From Marnyiella aurantia (GTDB lineage Bacteria > Bacteroidota > Bacteroidia > Flavobacteriales > Weeksellaceae), in the NCBI RefSeq assembly GCF_014041915.1, contig NZ_CP059472.1, positions 620,001-684,000 of the forward strand: a stretch of 64,000 nucleotides of DNA. Reading direction: 5' to 3'. A program made the position numbers and the translations under genes. Below, piece by piece: positions 52,665 to 62,784 of the stretch (position 1 is its first letter; every line of letters starts with the position of its first letter). The notes beneath the pieces are model-generated. The model was not told where the DNA came from and did no database searches. It worked only from the letters and a program-made list of their open reading frames with translations.

Positions 52665-52672
52665 TATTTTTG
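52665..52672 (+). promoter_or_regulatory. -7 box (TATTTTTG) before the ABC exporter
   Basis: TATTTTTG lies 19 bases before the ATG at 52692. No good TTG box is seen at the standard distance. Confidence 0.4.
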
Positions 52673-52691
52673 CACATACTTTTATTCCTGA

Positions 52692-54476
52692 ATGAAAACC
52701 CTCTTCCATTACCTTAAACCACATAAATGGCTGATTGCGCTGTCGCTACTGCTAACAACTATAAATCAGGTATTTTCGCTGTTCGCACCAGCCATCACCG
52801 GTAATATCCTGGATGAACTTGTAACCCATCCGCATACTTTCGATGCCGAAGGCACACTTCCACGGACACTGAACGAGTATCTGTACGGCAGTGCGGTGTA
52901 TAACGGAGTATTTTACTTCCTGGGACTACTTATAGGTACAGCCATGGTTAGCCGGATAGCGAAGGCGCTGCAGGACTATACAGTTAGTGTGATCACCCAG
53001 AAATACGGTGCCAAGATTTTTACTGACGGACTGCAGCATTCCATGGCGCTGCCCTATCAGGAATTTGAAGACCAGCGGAGCGGTGAGACCCTGTCCATCC
53101 TGACCAAAGTTCGGGAGGACACGGTGAAGTTCATCACCAGTTTCATCAATGTGTTTTTCGGAATACTGGTAAGCATCATCTTCGTATCCATTTACGCCAT
53201 CCAGCTGCACTGGTCCATCATGCCGGTATACACTGTTGGGATATTCCTGATTGCCTTCGTTACAAATTTGCTCAGCAAAAGAATCAAGAACATCCAGAAA
53301 ACAATCGTGGGCGAAACAACCAGCCTGGCGGGCAGCACCACCGAAAGTCTGCGGAACATTGAAATCGTAAAAAGTCTGGGTTTAACAGGACAGGAAGTTA
53401 AGCGGCTGAACAGCAACACCTATAAGATTCTGGGTCTGGAACTTAAAAAGGTAAAGCGTATCCGTTCGTTAAGTTTCATACAGGGAACTATGGTTAATTT
53501 CCTGCAGCAAATGATCACCTTCACATTGCTGTTCCTTATTTTCCGGGACATTGTGACACCCGGACAGTACCTGTCACTAATGTTTTACGGCTTCTTTATT
53601 TTCGGGCCGATGCAGGAAATCGGAAACATCATTATTTCTTACCGCGAGGCCCAGGCCTCACTGAACAATTTCGACAGGCTGATGGAGAAACCCGCCGAGG
53701 AAAAACCATTACAACCGGAACACATTGGCGCAATTGAGGATCTGGAATTCCAGAAAGTTGCTTTCCAGCATAAGACCGCACACTATAAAGCGCTTAACGG
53801 AATTTCTTTTCGGGTGCAAAGCGGCGAAACCATTGCATTTGTGGGTCCCAGTGGTTCGGGAAAGAGCACACTGGTAAAACTCCTTGTCGGACTGTACCGG
53901 CCGAAAGAAGGAAACATACTTTACAACCGGAAAGACGGCAAAGCCTTTGACTTTGATGAGCTGCGGAATCAGATTGGTTTCGTAACCCAGGATACACAGC
54001 TTTTTGCAGGCACCATCCGCGAAAACTTATTGTTTGTAAATCCCGAAGCTACAGAGGAAGATCTGAACATGGCATTGAAGAAGGCAAGCTGTACCGGACT
54101 TCTGCAGCGTGCAGAAAACGGGATTGAAACCGTAATTGGCGAAGGCGGATTAAAACTTAGTGGCGGCGAAAAGCAACGTATTGCCATTGCAAGAGCACTT
54201 TTACGCAAACCACACCTTCTTATTTTTGATGAAGCTACTTCTGCCCTGGACAGCATTACCGAAGAGGAAATTACAGCGACCATCAGGGATATTTCGCGCG
54301 AAAAAGACCAGATTACCGTACTTATTGCCCACCGTTTGAGCACCATTATGCATGCAGACCGCATTTATGTTCTGGAACGCGGCAATGTAATTGAAACCGG
54401 TTCGCACCTGGACCTTATTTCCGAGAAAGGTCTGTATTATGCGATGTGGAGACAGCAGATTGGTGAAAGAAAGTAG
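52692..54476 (+). CDS. ABC exporter, permease-ATPase fusion
   Basis: This 594-residue half-transporter has about six membrane helices in residues 15-310. The ATPase domain shows Walker A GPSGSGKSTLV (about 380), a Q-loop (FVTQDTQLFAGT), signature LSGGEKQRIAIARAL, Walker B LLIFDEATSALD and an H-loop (AHRLSTI). It probably exports lipids, drugs or peptides as a homodimer. It lies between the two CoA-transferase genes on the opposite strand; the reason is not evident. Confidence 0.94.
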   Translation: MKTLFHYLKPHKWLIALSLLLTTINQVFSLFAPAITGNILDELVTHPHTFDAEGTLPRTLNEYLYGSAVYNGVFYFLGLLIGTAMVSRIAKALQDYTVSVITQKYGAKIFTDGLQHSMALPYQEFEDQRSGETLSILTKVREDTVKFITSFINVFFGILVSIIFVSIYAIQLHWSIMPVYTVGIFLIAFVTNLLSKRIKNIQKTIVGETTSLAGSTTESLRNIEIVKSLGLTGQEVKRLNSNTYKILGLELKKVKRIRSLSFIQGTMVNFLQQMITFTLLFLIFRDIVTPGQYLSLMFYGFFIFGPMQEIGNIIISYREAQASLNNFDRLMEKPAEEKPLQPEHIGAIEDLEFQKVAFQHKTAHYKALNGISFRVQSGETIAFVGPSGSGKSTLVKLLVGLYRPKEGNILYNRKDGKAFDFDELRNQIGFVTQDTQLFAGTIRENLLFVNPEATEEDLNMALKKASCTGLLQRAENGIETVIGEGGLKLSGGEKQRIAIARALLRKPHLLIFDEATSALDSITEEEITATIRDISREKDQITVLIAHRLSTIMHADRIYVLERGNVIETGSHLDLISEKGLYYAMWRQQIGERK

Positions 54477-54594
54477 GACACCGGTTAAAAGACTGTGTTA
54501 GCTAATGCAGTAAAGTAATTCAATTATATACAAAAAAATAGAAAATGCGAAATAGCTCTAGCTTTGAAAACTTTACAATATCTTTATTAAAAAG

Positions 54595-54803
54595 ATGCCG
54601 GCCATGAAAGCAAAGTAAAATAGAGTTATACCGATCTGGATGATCCTTGGAGGATTGATTGTGCTGTACAGATACCTGCGGAATTGGGATGCGTCCCAGG
54701 ATAATACATACTACATCATATACTGGGCGTTACCATCTATATTAGCATTGCTGCTTATGCACTGCTAAAATCAATCACGACCCCTGATAATCCTAAAGAA
54801 TAA
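54595..54803 (+). pseudogene. possible decayed small membrane protein
   Basis: From ATG 54595/54604 the frame reads MKAK, then a stop (TAA at 54616), then RVIPIWMILGGLIVLYRYLR. A frame switch near 54700 leads to a second hydrophobic stretch (ILGVTIYISIAAYALL) and a stop at 54801-54803. Two membrane helices joined by a broken frame suggest a decayed gene. The evidence is weak and no family is recognised. Confidence 0.3.
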
Positions 54804-54849
54804 GGTCTCTGTGCATTATGACTGATCGGATGAGGACTAATAGCTCCCA

Positions 54850-54875
54850 TAAAAAAAAACGGGCGAAAGCCCGTT
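54850..54875 (-). terminator. terminator of the scoA gene
   Basis: AACGGGC pairs perfectly with GCCCGTT around a GAAA loop, with an A-run of nine on the plus strand (T-run on the transcript). Confidence 0.88.
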
Positions 54876-54900
54876 CCCTTGTATTGTAGTATAAATCAAT

Positions 54901-55605
54901 TTACGCTTCGCGCTTTCTAACTGTTCTCTGTTCTATTCTTTTCTCAAATTTTTCGCCCTGAAAAATGCGCTGAACCATAATTCCGGGAATATGGATTTCA
55001 TTGGGATCCAGTTGTCCGGGTTCTACCAACTCCTCCACTTCAGCGATCGTTACCTTGCCGGCACCTGCCATAGGTGCGTTGAAGTTACGGGCCGATCCCT
55101 TGAATATCAGGTTACCCGCATGATCACCTTTCCAGGCCTTTACGATTGAAAAATCAGCTTCGAACGCGTGCTCCAGAATATGCATCTTGCCGTGGAATTC
55201 TTTAGTCTCCTTGCCTTCGGCCACCTCTGTTCCGTAACCGGCAGGAGTGTAAAATGCGGGGATGCCAGCCTGGGCTGCACGACTTCTTTCGGCCAGTGTT
55301 CCCTGCGGAACAAGTTCAACTTCCAGTTCACCGGAAAGCATCTGACGTTCGAACTCAGCATTCTCGCCAACATAGGAAGAAATCATTTTCTTAATCTGCC
55401 TTTTCTGCAGCAAAAGTCCTAACCCAAAATCATCAACTCCGGCATTATTGGATATACAGGTCAAATCGGTGATATTGCTCTCCACCAATGCACTGATGGT
55501 ATTTTCCGGGATTCCGCAAAGACCAAATCCACCCAGCATCAGGGTCATTCCGTCTTTAATACCTTCTATGGCTTCCTGCGCGTTCTTTACTCTTTTATCG
55601 ATCAT
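54901..55605 (-). CDS. scoA: 3-oxoacid CoA-transferase, subunit A
   Basis: The 234-residue protein from the ATG at 55605 ([13 protein letters not shown]) has [18 protein letters not shown], then [16 protein letters not shown], and the [18 protein letters not shown] segment of subunit A. The frame extends 28 codons upstream without family match. Subunit B (51918) is on the same strand but separated by the exporter gene. A strong terminator follows. Confidence 0.92.
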   Translation of the reverse strand: MIDKRVKNAQEAIEGIKDGMTLMLGGFGLCGIPENTISALVESNITDLTCISNNAGVDDFGLGLLLQKRQIKKMISSYVGENAEFERQMLSGELEVELVPQGTLAERSRAAQAGIPAFYTPAGYGTEVAEGKETKEFHGKMHILEHAFEADFSIVKAWKGDHAGNLIFKGSARNFNAPMAGAGKVTIAEVEELVEPGQLDPNEIHIPGIMVQRIFQGEKFEKRIEQRTVRKREA

Positions 55606-55782
55606 ATTAAGGTCTGATTTTTCTGCCAATAAAATTAAGGATTTTTTCGGAATTTTACCGGCCTTGCAACCGCTGTTTGGAAAATTCAATCAGGAAGAAG
55701 TCAGCTGAAGTCTCCAATATCAGGTTAGAAACTGCAAAAAGTTATAAATCAGGATGGATTTACGTATTTTATTGTATAACTT

Positions 55783-55814
55783 TTTGTCCGGGAGCAGAAA
55801 TTATTCTATTTTTG
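55783..55814 (+). promoter_or_regulatory. consensus promoter of rplS
   Basis: TTTG, 20 bases, TATTTTTG: a full Bacteroidota -33/-7 promoter. It leaves a leader of about 65 bases before the rplS ATG. Confidence 0.7.
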
Positions 55815-55886
55815 CAGCCTGTTAACCAACCTCTGACGAAGGACGTGAATGTTGCTTAGCTTGACAAAAATTTTTTATTTATAAAA

Positions 55887-56240
55887 ATGGATTTATTAAA
55901 GTACGTACAGGAGAAGTACATTGCTAAAAAAGAATTCCCGGAATTCAAAGCTGGTGACACCATCACCGTTTATTACGAAATTAAGGAAGGTGCTAAAACA
56001 AGAACTCAGTTCTTTAAAGGTACCGTAATCCAGTTAAGAGGAACTGGTGCTACAAAGACTTTCACCATCAGAAAAATGAGCGGTGATGTAGGTGTAGAAA
56101 GAGTATTCCCAATCAATCTTCCAGCACTTCAGAAAATTGAAATTGACAGAAAAGGTAAAGTTAGAAGAGCAAGAATCTATTACTTCCGCGACCTTAGAGG
56201 TAAAAAAGCGAGAATTAAGGACGCTTCTTACAAGAAATAA
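55887..56240 (+). CDS. rplS: 50S ribosomal protein L19
   Basis: The 117-residue protein contains the L19 core: FKAGDTITVYYEIKEG, TFTIRKMSGDVGVERVFP, KVRRARIYYFRDLRGKKARI. It sits at the subunit interface of the 50S ribosome. It is monocistronic with its own promoter and terminator, without the rimM/trmD neighbours found in many bacteria. Confidence 0.97.
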   Translation: MDLLKYVQEKYIAKKEFPEFKAGDTITVYYEIKEGAKTRTQFFKGTVIQLRGTGATKTFTIRKMSGDVGVERVFPINLPALQKIEIDRKGKVRRARIYYFRDLRGKKARIKDASYKK

Positions 56241-56260
56241 TTCAGACTGTTATAATAAGA

Positions 56261-56288
56261 AAACCACCGGAATTTCCGGTGGTTTTTT
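56261..56288 (+). terminator. terminator of rplS
   Basis: AAACCACCGGAA and TTCCGGTGGTTT form a near loopless long stem, followed by TTTTCG. It starts 20 bases after the stop. Confidence 0.9.
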
Positions 56289-56478
56289 CGTTTTACTATA
56301 TTCTCAGAAATTAATTGTAACAGGTATAAATTACCGCAAACAGATAAATGTCATTTAAGGTATTTCTAGCCGGAGCCTGAGGATTGGATATATTTGTGTA
56401 AACCATAACATATTTATTAACTGGTATGCCAATGTAAGGTGTATTCCAGTGCTACATTAATAAAACCATGAAATTTTT

Positions 56479-58275
56479 ATGACAGACATTAAACATGCCC
56501 ACACTTTTCACATCCCCGTAATGGGTCTGGCCTTCACTATCGACAGCCCACTGCGCGTTGCCCAGTACGGGATTGATTCTGTAATCTCCATTATGGATGA
56601 TGACCTGATTGAAAAAATGAACGCTTTCTATTCAGGCAAATTTAAACGTCCCTATCAGGAAGTTACACAGAAGATGGAGGATTTCCGTGCAAAGCGCATC
56701 ACGAATTATCTGAATATGATGGATTCTGTGATCACTGAAAAATTTGAAAGCTATAAGCAGGAGCTTACCGAGAAACAGAGTAAACTGGAGGAGTTTATGT
56801 CCATCTTACCTTCCACTTCCGGTTTAAAACAGAAACTGCAGCAGGCGGTAACCGCGGGAAAACAGAACATCAGCGAAATAAGGTCGGTCCTGGACGAGTA
56901 TTTCAGTCCGGGCAGCATCGATGTAAATATCATGACAAAGGTGGACAAGGACAACTTCAGCGGCAAGGAACAGCTACCTGTTATTTACAACGATGCCCAT
57001 GCCGCGCTGCGCGGATTTGCCGCGAGTACAACGAAGTCATCGGTGGTATTTTCCGCAGGAATGAATCCGCGTCTTTACAGTTATATCGAAGCTTTTGACG
57101 ATTTCTATCCGGATGAGAACGGCGCCTTTAACAAGAAAATAATCCTGAAGGTAAGTGATTTCCGTTCGGCTACCGTACAGGCTAATCTTCTGGCTAAAAA
57201 AGGCATCTGGATTTCGGAATTCAGAATAGAATCCGGTCTTAACTGTGGCGGACATGCGTTTGCGACAGAAGGACATCTGATGGGTCCCATTCTGGCAGAA
57301 TTCAGGAGCCGCCGTACTGAACTTGAACATACTGCCTACGACCTGCTTGTGAAGGCGCTGGAAGCGAAAGGTAAAGTTATTCCGTCAGAAATTCCAAAGG
57401 TGAAATATACCGTTCAGGGAGGCGTAGGTACTGCAGAAGAACATCAGTTCCTGCTGGAACACTACCAAATGGATTCTGTGGGCTGGGGATCACCCTTCCT
57501 GTTGGTGCCGGAAGCCACATCTGTAGATCCGGAAACCAGAGAACTCCTTGCAAAAGCCAAAGAAGAAGATCTGTACCTAAGCAACATCTCACCTTTGGGC
57601 GTGCCGTTTAATACGCTGCGCGGAACCAGCAACGAAATACTTAAAAGCAAACGTGCAGACTCCGGTAAGGCCGGAAGTTCCTGCCCCAAAAAATATCTGG
57701 CACTCAGCAAGGAATATGAGGCTGAAGGAATCTGCACTGCCTCCCGTAAATATCAGGACAGAAAAATAGAGGAACTGAATGAGCGTAAAACCGAACTTTC
57801 GCCAGAAAATTACAACAATGCTTTCGGAACAATTACCGAAAAATCCTGTCTGTGTGTAGGCCTGGCTAACTCATCCTATATTGAACTTGGTCTGCCGGTG
57901 AAAGGTCAGGCACAGGGAGTTGTAGTTTGTCCGGGACCCAATATTGCTTATTTCTCCAAAACCTATTCGCTGAAAGAGATGATCCAGCATATTTATGGTG
58001 AAAAATCCGCTGAAAACCATTCGGAACGTCCTAATGTTATGCTTAAAGAACTGAATCTTTATATTGAAAACCTGTCCGCACAGCTGCAAACCGGCGGGGA
58101 AATGACAGCACAGCAAATCAAGAAATGGGAAGCTTTTAAATCCAATCTTCTGCTTGGAATCTCGTACTATAAAGATCTTTTTGCTGAATCAAAATTTTTC
58201 AGCAAGGACAGACCGCTGATTCAGGCGCAACTCTCTTCATGTGAATCTGTACTGCTGAAGATGCAGGCTTCTTAA
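56479..58275 (+). CDS. conserved protein of unknown function, TIM-barrel-like
   Basis: No family was recognised with confidence. The 598-residue chain begins HIPVMGLAFTIDSPLRVAQYG, which resembles the first strand of flavin TIM-barrel enzymes. Later come EFRIESGLNCGGHAFATEGH, VQGGVGTAEEHQFLLEHYQ and DSVGWGSPFLLVPEAT, as expected in a barrel C-terminal half. Cys residues cluster at SSCPKKY, EGICTA and KSCLCVGL, so an Fe-S site is conceivable. A coiled-coil insert (about 60-130) separates the first strand from the rest. No signal peptide is seen. The gene is monocistronic with a strong terminator. Confidence 0.75.
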   Translation: MTDIKHAHTFHIPVMGLAFTIDSPLRVAQYGIDSVISIMDDDLIEKMNAFYSGKFKRPYQEVTQKMEDFRAKRITNYLNMMDSVITEKFESYKQELTEKQSKLEEFMSILPSTSGLKQKLQQAVTAGKQNISEIRSVLDEYFSPGSIDVNIMTKVDKDNFSGKEQLPVIYNDAHAALRGFAASTTKSSVVFSAGMNPRLYSYIEAFDDFYPDENGAFNKKIILKVSDFRSATVQANLLAKKGIWISEFRIESGLNCGGHAFATEGHLMGPILAEFRSRRTELEHTAYDLLVKALEAKGKVIPSEIPKVKYTVQGGVGTAEEHQFLLEHYQMDSVGWGSPFLLVPEATSVDPETRELLAKAKEEDLYLSNISPLGVPFNTLRGTSNEILKSKRADSGKAGSSCPKKYLALSKEYEAEGICTASRKYQDRKIEELNERKTELSPENYNNAFGTITEKSCLCVGLANSSYIELGLPVKGQAQGVVVCPGPNIAYFSKTYSLKEMIQHIYGEKSAENHSERPNVMLKELNLYIENLSAQLQTGGEMTAQQIKKWEAFKSNLLLGISYYKDLFAESKFFSKDRPLIQAQLSSCESVLLKMQAS

Positions 58276-58296
58276 AACCAATATTTATAAAAGTTT

Positions 58297-58330
58297 CGGC
58301 GGGATCAATGATGGTCCCGCCGATTTTTTT
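58297..58330 (+). terminator. terminator after the unknown 598-residue gene
   Basis: CGGCGGGATC pairs with GGTCCCGCCG (inner pairs mismatched) around a short loop, with an eight-base T-run right after. Confidence 0.9.
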
Positions 58331-58344
58331 TGACCTCGGTCGTA

Positions 58345-60894
58345 CTACTTCTTTGCCACTACGAGTTTCAAAACCTTATCCCCGCCGGTGCCTTTAATCT
58401 TTATGAAGTATACCCCATTCAGCAGGTGACTGGAGGAGAATTGCTGCTTCACATTCACCACAAGTTTTTCCTGTGAACTTACCAGTCTGCCGGATGAATC
58501 ATAAACTTCAATACTCATCTTCCCAAGCATACTTATCGGGAAGTTGATGTAATATCGGTTATCAGCTGGATTCGGATAAAGAGTGAATCCGCTATCCGGC
58601 ACGTGGCCGGTCTTACATTCATCAGGTATGGTAAAATCTTCAGTCTGGTCATTTATACTGCCTTTACTGCCTGCCGATGCATCTAATCCCACACCGCGTT
58701 TGGCAAATGTTTCCCAGATCATACAGCGGTTTGCGCCACCGGTGCTGGCTATATCGGCAGCAATTATGGCATCACGACCAGACGGAAAAGTCGGATTACA
58801 TTCCTGAAGCTTAACTCCGTCCACTACCGTTTGAAGGACTCGTGTACTTCCGCTGGCTGAACTGGTCATCACATCGGCAGCATAGCCATACTTTTCAGCA
58901 TATTTCCAGTGAAGGTCCCATAAAATGGTGGCCCAAACGAATCCAATAGAATGGACATCCGGCGTCATTACCCCATCTTCCAGGAACTCCATACCGTTTG
59001 TTCTGGCGTATGTATAATTATTGATCCCGAAATCCGGTGAGTAAAACTGCGGACGGATGCCAATTCCGGCGGCGTTCTGTCCCCCGGCATAAGTGGCAAC
59101 TGACCTTGGTACCGAAGCGGTTGCATTGGGTTGGTTGGTAAGCATGAGAGCAAAGAAATCGGACCACCCCTCGCCCATCTGCTCGCTGGAAATCTCTTTG
59201 TTCAGGCAGGAGTATCCATTTCCCGTGAGACGGTTGGTGATTCCGTGAGCATACTCGTGGATAATGATTCCGTTGTCAAAAGCCGCATCAGCATACTGAT
59301 CCGTAGCCGAATCATGCTTAAGCGTGACATTAACAGGTGTTCCGCTGGAAAGTGTGGATTTAATAAATTCACCTTCAGGATTTTCAATCAGAACCGACGG
59401 AATACTGATTGTGGCGTCTGCTCCGCCCATATTACCAAAATTTGTTGCTCCCGGATTGTTGTAGATAATCGCTCCTACAGCTCCCGCTTCCTGAATATTC
59501 TTCACCTTAACAGTAAAATTGCAGTTTCCCCGCTCGGCAAGGCCTATTTTGCCTACCATGGATGTAGGCATTAGTGGCGTACATGCATCAATAACAGGCG
59601 AAAGAACAACATCACCAGTAATGCCTGCCGGCGTTAACTGAGGACCGAATTCTGCTACCCTGGTGTTGGGCTGCCTCGGAACTGCACTTGCAGGACTGTT
59701 GTAGAAAAGCCGCTGCACAAATGAAGGCGTCCAGAGGAACATCTGCATTCGCGGATTGGTACCGTCGGGCGGAGTAAAGAAGTTGGAGTTATTGAGATCC
59801 GAACTGTCCTGAGCTTCAGCCAGTACAGCATCATTCCCAACACCACCTTTGCCAAAATTATTGGTTTGAAAATTACGCGCACTCTCAGTGAATCCCAATC
59901 TGTAAAAGATATCATGGGTTTTGTTCGCCGTATAAAAAACATTGGTGATGGCCGCGGAAAGGCTGTTTTGTGCCGGCTGGCCGGTGGCAAAAGGAAAATC
60001 GAAAATTCTCCCCGACCCGCCATCCGGAGAGAAACCGGGACTGTTACTGCCGGCAACATCATCATAAGCATAGATATTATTACCACGGGTTGTGGTATAG
60101 TGGCCGCTACCGTCTGAATGCCAACCTTCGGGCGAAGCATCCGCAAACCAGGGATTCGATACAATTGAGCGCGAGCCGAAATTGGGACTTTCAACCGGTA
60201 AGGCAAACACATTATAGGAGGCATTGTCCGGCGAAGCGGCAGAGAACTTAGCTGTATTGTGCGCATCAATCCCTGCCGGTGCAGCGGGTTTAGATTTTCC
60301 ATCGTGATTAAATGTACAGGATAAAGTCAGGTTCTGCTTATGCAGAATACTTCCCGTAGCAGCATCAACAAGAATATCCCAATACGTACTGCTGCCGGCT
60401 TCATGAAAATGAAACTCATAACATAAAATGAGAGTTCCATCCTTACTGAAGTATACCCGGCGGTGCTTCGCAACGTTTCCGGTATCAGAATCATTAAAAT
60501 CCGCTACCTGATACAATTCCGGATTTTGAATATTCAGCTGACTAAAAGCTGAATGCAATAGCGTTTGGGGATCTTTCAGATTTATATTCTGCTTCAGAAC
60601 AGTGTATGACTGCGCCAGATTATCAGAGAAATAGGTAACCTTACCCTCTTTCACCAGTGCAGTAGCGACATTGTTGTAGACAGGGATCTCATTAACTGTT
60701 TGCTGCATTTTAATTACCGTACCCTTCATGGACCTGGAATAATCTTCCTGCTGAATAACAAAGTCCGGAATCCGGCCGGTACTGCGTGCCGAAGGATCTT
60801 TCCAGAGAAAATCTCCTATTATTCTCCGGTGATCCTGAGCCTGCAGAAAACCAAAAGTAAGCAGAAGTGAAGCCGAAAGTATACGTTTTTTCAT
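58345..60894 (-). CDS. secreted M36 (fungalysin-like) metallopeptidase with T9SS sorting domain
   Basis: This 849-residue protein has a signal peptide (MKKRILSASLLLTFGFLQA), a propeptide (about 20-190) and a peptidase domain with zinc motif H546-E547-Y-A-H550, followed by EQMGEGWSDFFAL (third ligand). An inserted PA-like segment has ERGNCNFTVKVKNIQEAGAVG. The last 80 residues form a type A T9SS C-terminal domain (FTLYPNPADNRYYINF ... LNGVYFIKIKG). It would be exported to the cell surface or medium and degrade protein. Confidence 0.93.
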   Translation of the reverse strand: MKKRILSASLLLTFGFLQAQDHRRIIGDFLWKDPSARSTGRIPDFVIQQEDYSRSMKGTVIKMQQTVNEIPVYNNVATALVKEGKVTYFSDNLAQSYTVLKQNINLKDPQTLLHSAFSQLNIQNPELYQVADFNDSDTGNVAKHRRVYFSKDGTLILCYEFHFHEAGSSTYWDILVDAATGSILHKQNLTLSCTFNHDGKSKPAAPAGIDAHNTAKFSAASPDNASYNVFALPVESPNFGSRSIVSNPWFADASPEGWHSDGSGHYTTTRGNNIYAYDDVAGSNSPGFSPDGGSGRIFDFPFATGQPAQNSLSAAITNVFYTANKTHDIFYRLGFTESARNFQTNNFGKGGVGNDAVLAEAQDSSDLNNSNFFTPPDGTNPRMQMFLWTPSFVQRLFYNSPASAVPRQPNTRVAEFGPQLTPAGITGDVVLSPVIDACTPLMPTSMVGKIGLAERGNCNFTVKVKNIQEAGAVGAIIYNNPGATNFGNMGGADATISIPSVLIENPEGEFIKSTLSSGTPVNVTLKHDSATDQYADAAFDNGIIIHEYAHGITNRLTGNGYSCLNKEISSEQMGEGWSDFFALMLTNQPNATASVPRSVATYAGGQNAAGIGIRPQFYSPDFGINNYTYARTNGMEFLEDGVMTPDVHSIGFVWATILWDLHWKYAEKYGYAADVMTSSASGSTRVLQTVVDGVKLQECNPTFPSGRDAIIAADIASTGGANRCMIWETFAKRGVGLDASAGSKGSINDQTEDFTIPDECKTGHVPDSGFTLYPNPADNRYYINFPISMLGKMSIEVYDSSGRLVSSQEKLVVNVKQQFSSSHLLNGVYFIKIKGTGGDKVLKLVVAKK

Positions 60895-60950
60895 AGTCGC
60901 GAAATAATACCGAATTTACAATATTTAGCGATACTCACACTTACAGTCAT

Positions 60951-60977
60951 AAAAAAACCACCCCTTACGAGGTGGTT
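60951..60977 (-). terminator. terminator of rpsA
   Basis: AACCACC and GGTGGTT pair with a short loop. The plus-strand A-run gives a T-run on the transcript, 22 bases after the stop. Confidence 0.85.
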
Positions 60978-60999
60978 AAGTATATAAAGTCTGAAAAGC

Positions 61000-62784
61000 T
61001 TATTCGCCGCCTTCCATTCTCTTTTTAAGTTCAGCCAGAGCGTCGATATCTCCAAGAGTAGCTCTCTCTTCGTTACCTGTAGAAGTTACCTGTGGTCTGG
61101 AGTTAGACTCACGTGTATTTCTCTTCTCTTCGTCTCTGAAAATTCCTGTGTGGGAAACTACAACTCTCTTGAATTCTTTGTTGAATTCAATTACTTTGAA
61201 CTGAGCCTCTTCACCTTTCTTGATTTTAGAACCGTCTTCTTTTTCAAGAAGTCTGGACGGACAGAAAGCTTCAACTTCTGCATCTTCAAACTGAACCTGA
61301 GCTCCTTTGTCGAATACATCTGTGGTTTTTCCTGAATGTACAGTTCCTTCAGCATACTTGGTTTCAAACTTATCCCAAGGATTTTCCTGAAGCTGCTTGT
61401 GTCCTAAAGAAAGTCTTCTGGAAGCAGTGTCAAGTTCAAGAACGATAACGTCCAGCTTGTCTCCTACTGCGCAGAACTCAGATGGATGTTTGATTTTCTT
61501 AGTCCAGGAAAGATCGGAGATATAGATCAAACCGTCAATTCCTTCTTCCAATTCAACAAAAACACCAAAGTTTGTAAAGTTTCTAACGGTACCTACATGC
61601 TGGGAACCAACAGGGTATTTAGATTCGATATTTTCCCAAGGATCTTTGTTAAGCTGCTTGATACCAAGAGATATCTTTCTGTCGCTTCTGTCCAGTGTAA
61701 GAACTTCTGCTTCAACCTCGTCACCAACTTTTACGAAATCACCGGCGCTTCTCAGGTGAGTAGACCATGACATTTCGGAAACGTGGATCAGACCTTCAAC
61801 ACCCGGAGCGATTTCTACGAATGCACCATAGTCTGCAAGGACAACAACTTTACCTTTTACTTTATCTCCAACTTTCATGTCGGCAGAAAGCGCATCCCAT
61901 GGGTGAGCTTCAAGCTGCTTCATACCAAGCTGAATTCTTGTTTTCTCATCATCGAAATCAAGGATAACCACCTTAACCGTTGCACCGTCTTCAAGAATTT
62001 CTGACGGATGGTTAACACGGCTCCATGAAAGGTCAGTGATGTGGATAAGTCCATCAACACCACCAAGGTCCACAAACACACCGTAAGAAGTGATGTTCTT
62101 AACAGTTCCTTCCAGAACCTGACCTTTTTCAAGCTGAGCGATAATTTCTTTTTTCTGACCTTCAAGATCCGCTTCAATAAGCGCTTTGTGAGATACAACA
62201 ACGTTCTTGAACTCCGGGTTAATCTTAACCACTTTGAATTCCATTGTTTTACCTACGAACTGATCGTAATCCTTAATAGGCTTAACATCAATCTGAGATC
62301 CTGGTAAGAAGGCTTCGATACCGTGAATATCCACGATCATACCACCTTTTGTTCTTGATTTTACGTAACCGTTTACGATTTCGCCGGTTTCGTGAAGCTC
62401 GTTCACTCTGTCCCAAGCCTTAAGTGTTCTGGCTTTTTTGTGAGATAACTGAAGCTGTCCGCTTTTGTCCTCTCTTCTGTCTACCATTACTTCAACTTCG
62501 TCACCTACTTTCAGGCCGCTGTTGTAACGGAATTCGTTAAGCGAAATCACCCCTTCTGACTTAAAGTTGATGTCAACGATCGCCTCTTTGTCAGTCAGTC
62601 TAACTACTTTACCTGTCAATACATCATTGTCTGCAAGGCTGGTAAGAGATCCGTTGTAGATTTCTTCAAGATCGCTCTTTTCCTTTCTTGCATCTGCATC
62701 AAGTCCGGACTCGAAAGAATCCCAGTCAAACTGCTCAGGTGTTACGTTTTGGTTCATAAGAACCGCGTCTTTATTTTCAGACAT
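61000..62784 (-). CDS. rpsA: 30S ribosomal protein S1
   Basis: The 594-residue protein from the ATG at 62784 (MSENKDAVLMNQN) has six S1 repeats. The central ones show the strong motif GVFVDLGGVDGLIHITDLSW, then GAFVEIAPGVEGLIHVSEMSW and GVFVELEEGIDGLIYISDLSW. It binds mRNA and helps start translation, which matters in Bacteroidota where Shine-Dalgarno use is weak. The frame opens ten codons earlier but this is not conserved. Confidence 0.96.
   Translation of the reverse strand: MSENKDAVLMNQNVTPEQFDWDSFESGLDADARKEKSDLEEIYNGSLTSLADNDVLTGKVVRLTDKEAIVDINFKSEGVISLNEFRYNSGLKVGDEVEVMVDRREDKSGQLQLSHKKARTLKAWDRVNELHETGEIVNGYVKSRTKGGMIVDIHGIEAFLPGSQIDVKPIKDYDQFVGKTMEFKVVKINPEFKNVVVSHKALIEADLEGQKKEIIAQLEKGQVLEGTVKNITSYGVFVDLGGVDGLIHITDLSWSRVNHPSEILEDGATVKVVILDFDDEKTRIQLGMKQLEAHPWDALSADMKVGDKVKGKVVVLADYGAFVEIAPGVEGLIHVSEMSWSTHLRSAGDFVKVGDEVEAEVLTLDRSDRKISLGIKQLNKDPWENIESKYPVGSQHVGTVRNFTNFGVFVELEEGIDGLIYISDLSWTKKIKHPSEFCAVGDKLDVIVLELDTASRRLSLGHKQLQENPWDKFETKYAEGTVHSGKTTDVFDKGAQVQFEDAEVEAFCPSRLLEKEDGSKIKKGEEAQFKVIEFNKEFKRVVVSHTGIFRDEEKRNTRESNSRPQVTSTGNEERATLGDIDALAELKKRMEGGE

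Noticed and set aside
59655-60302. 215-residue minus-strand frame inside the M36 gene
   Set aside because: Alternative-frame shadow of the peptidase, whose signal, zinc and sorting motifs are all in the main frame.
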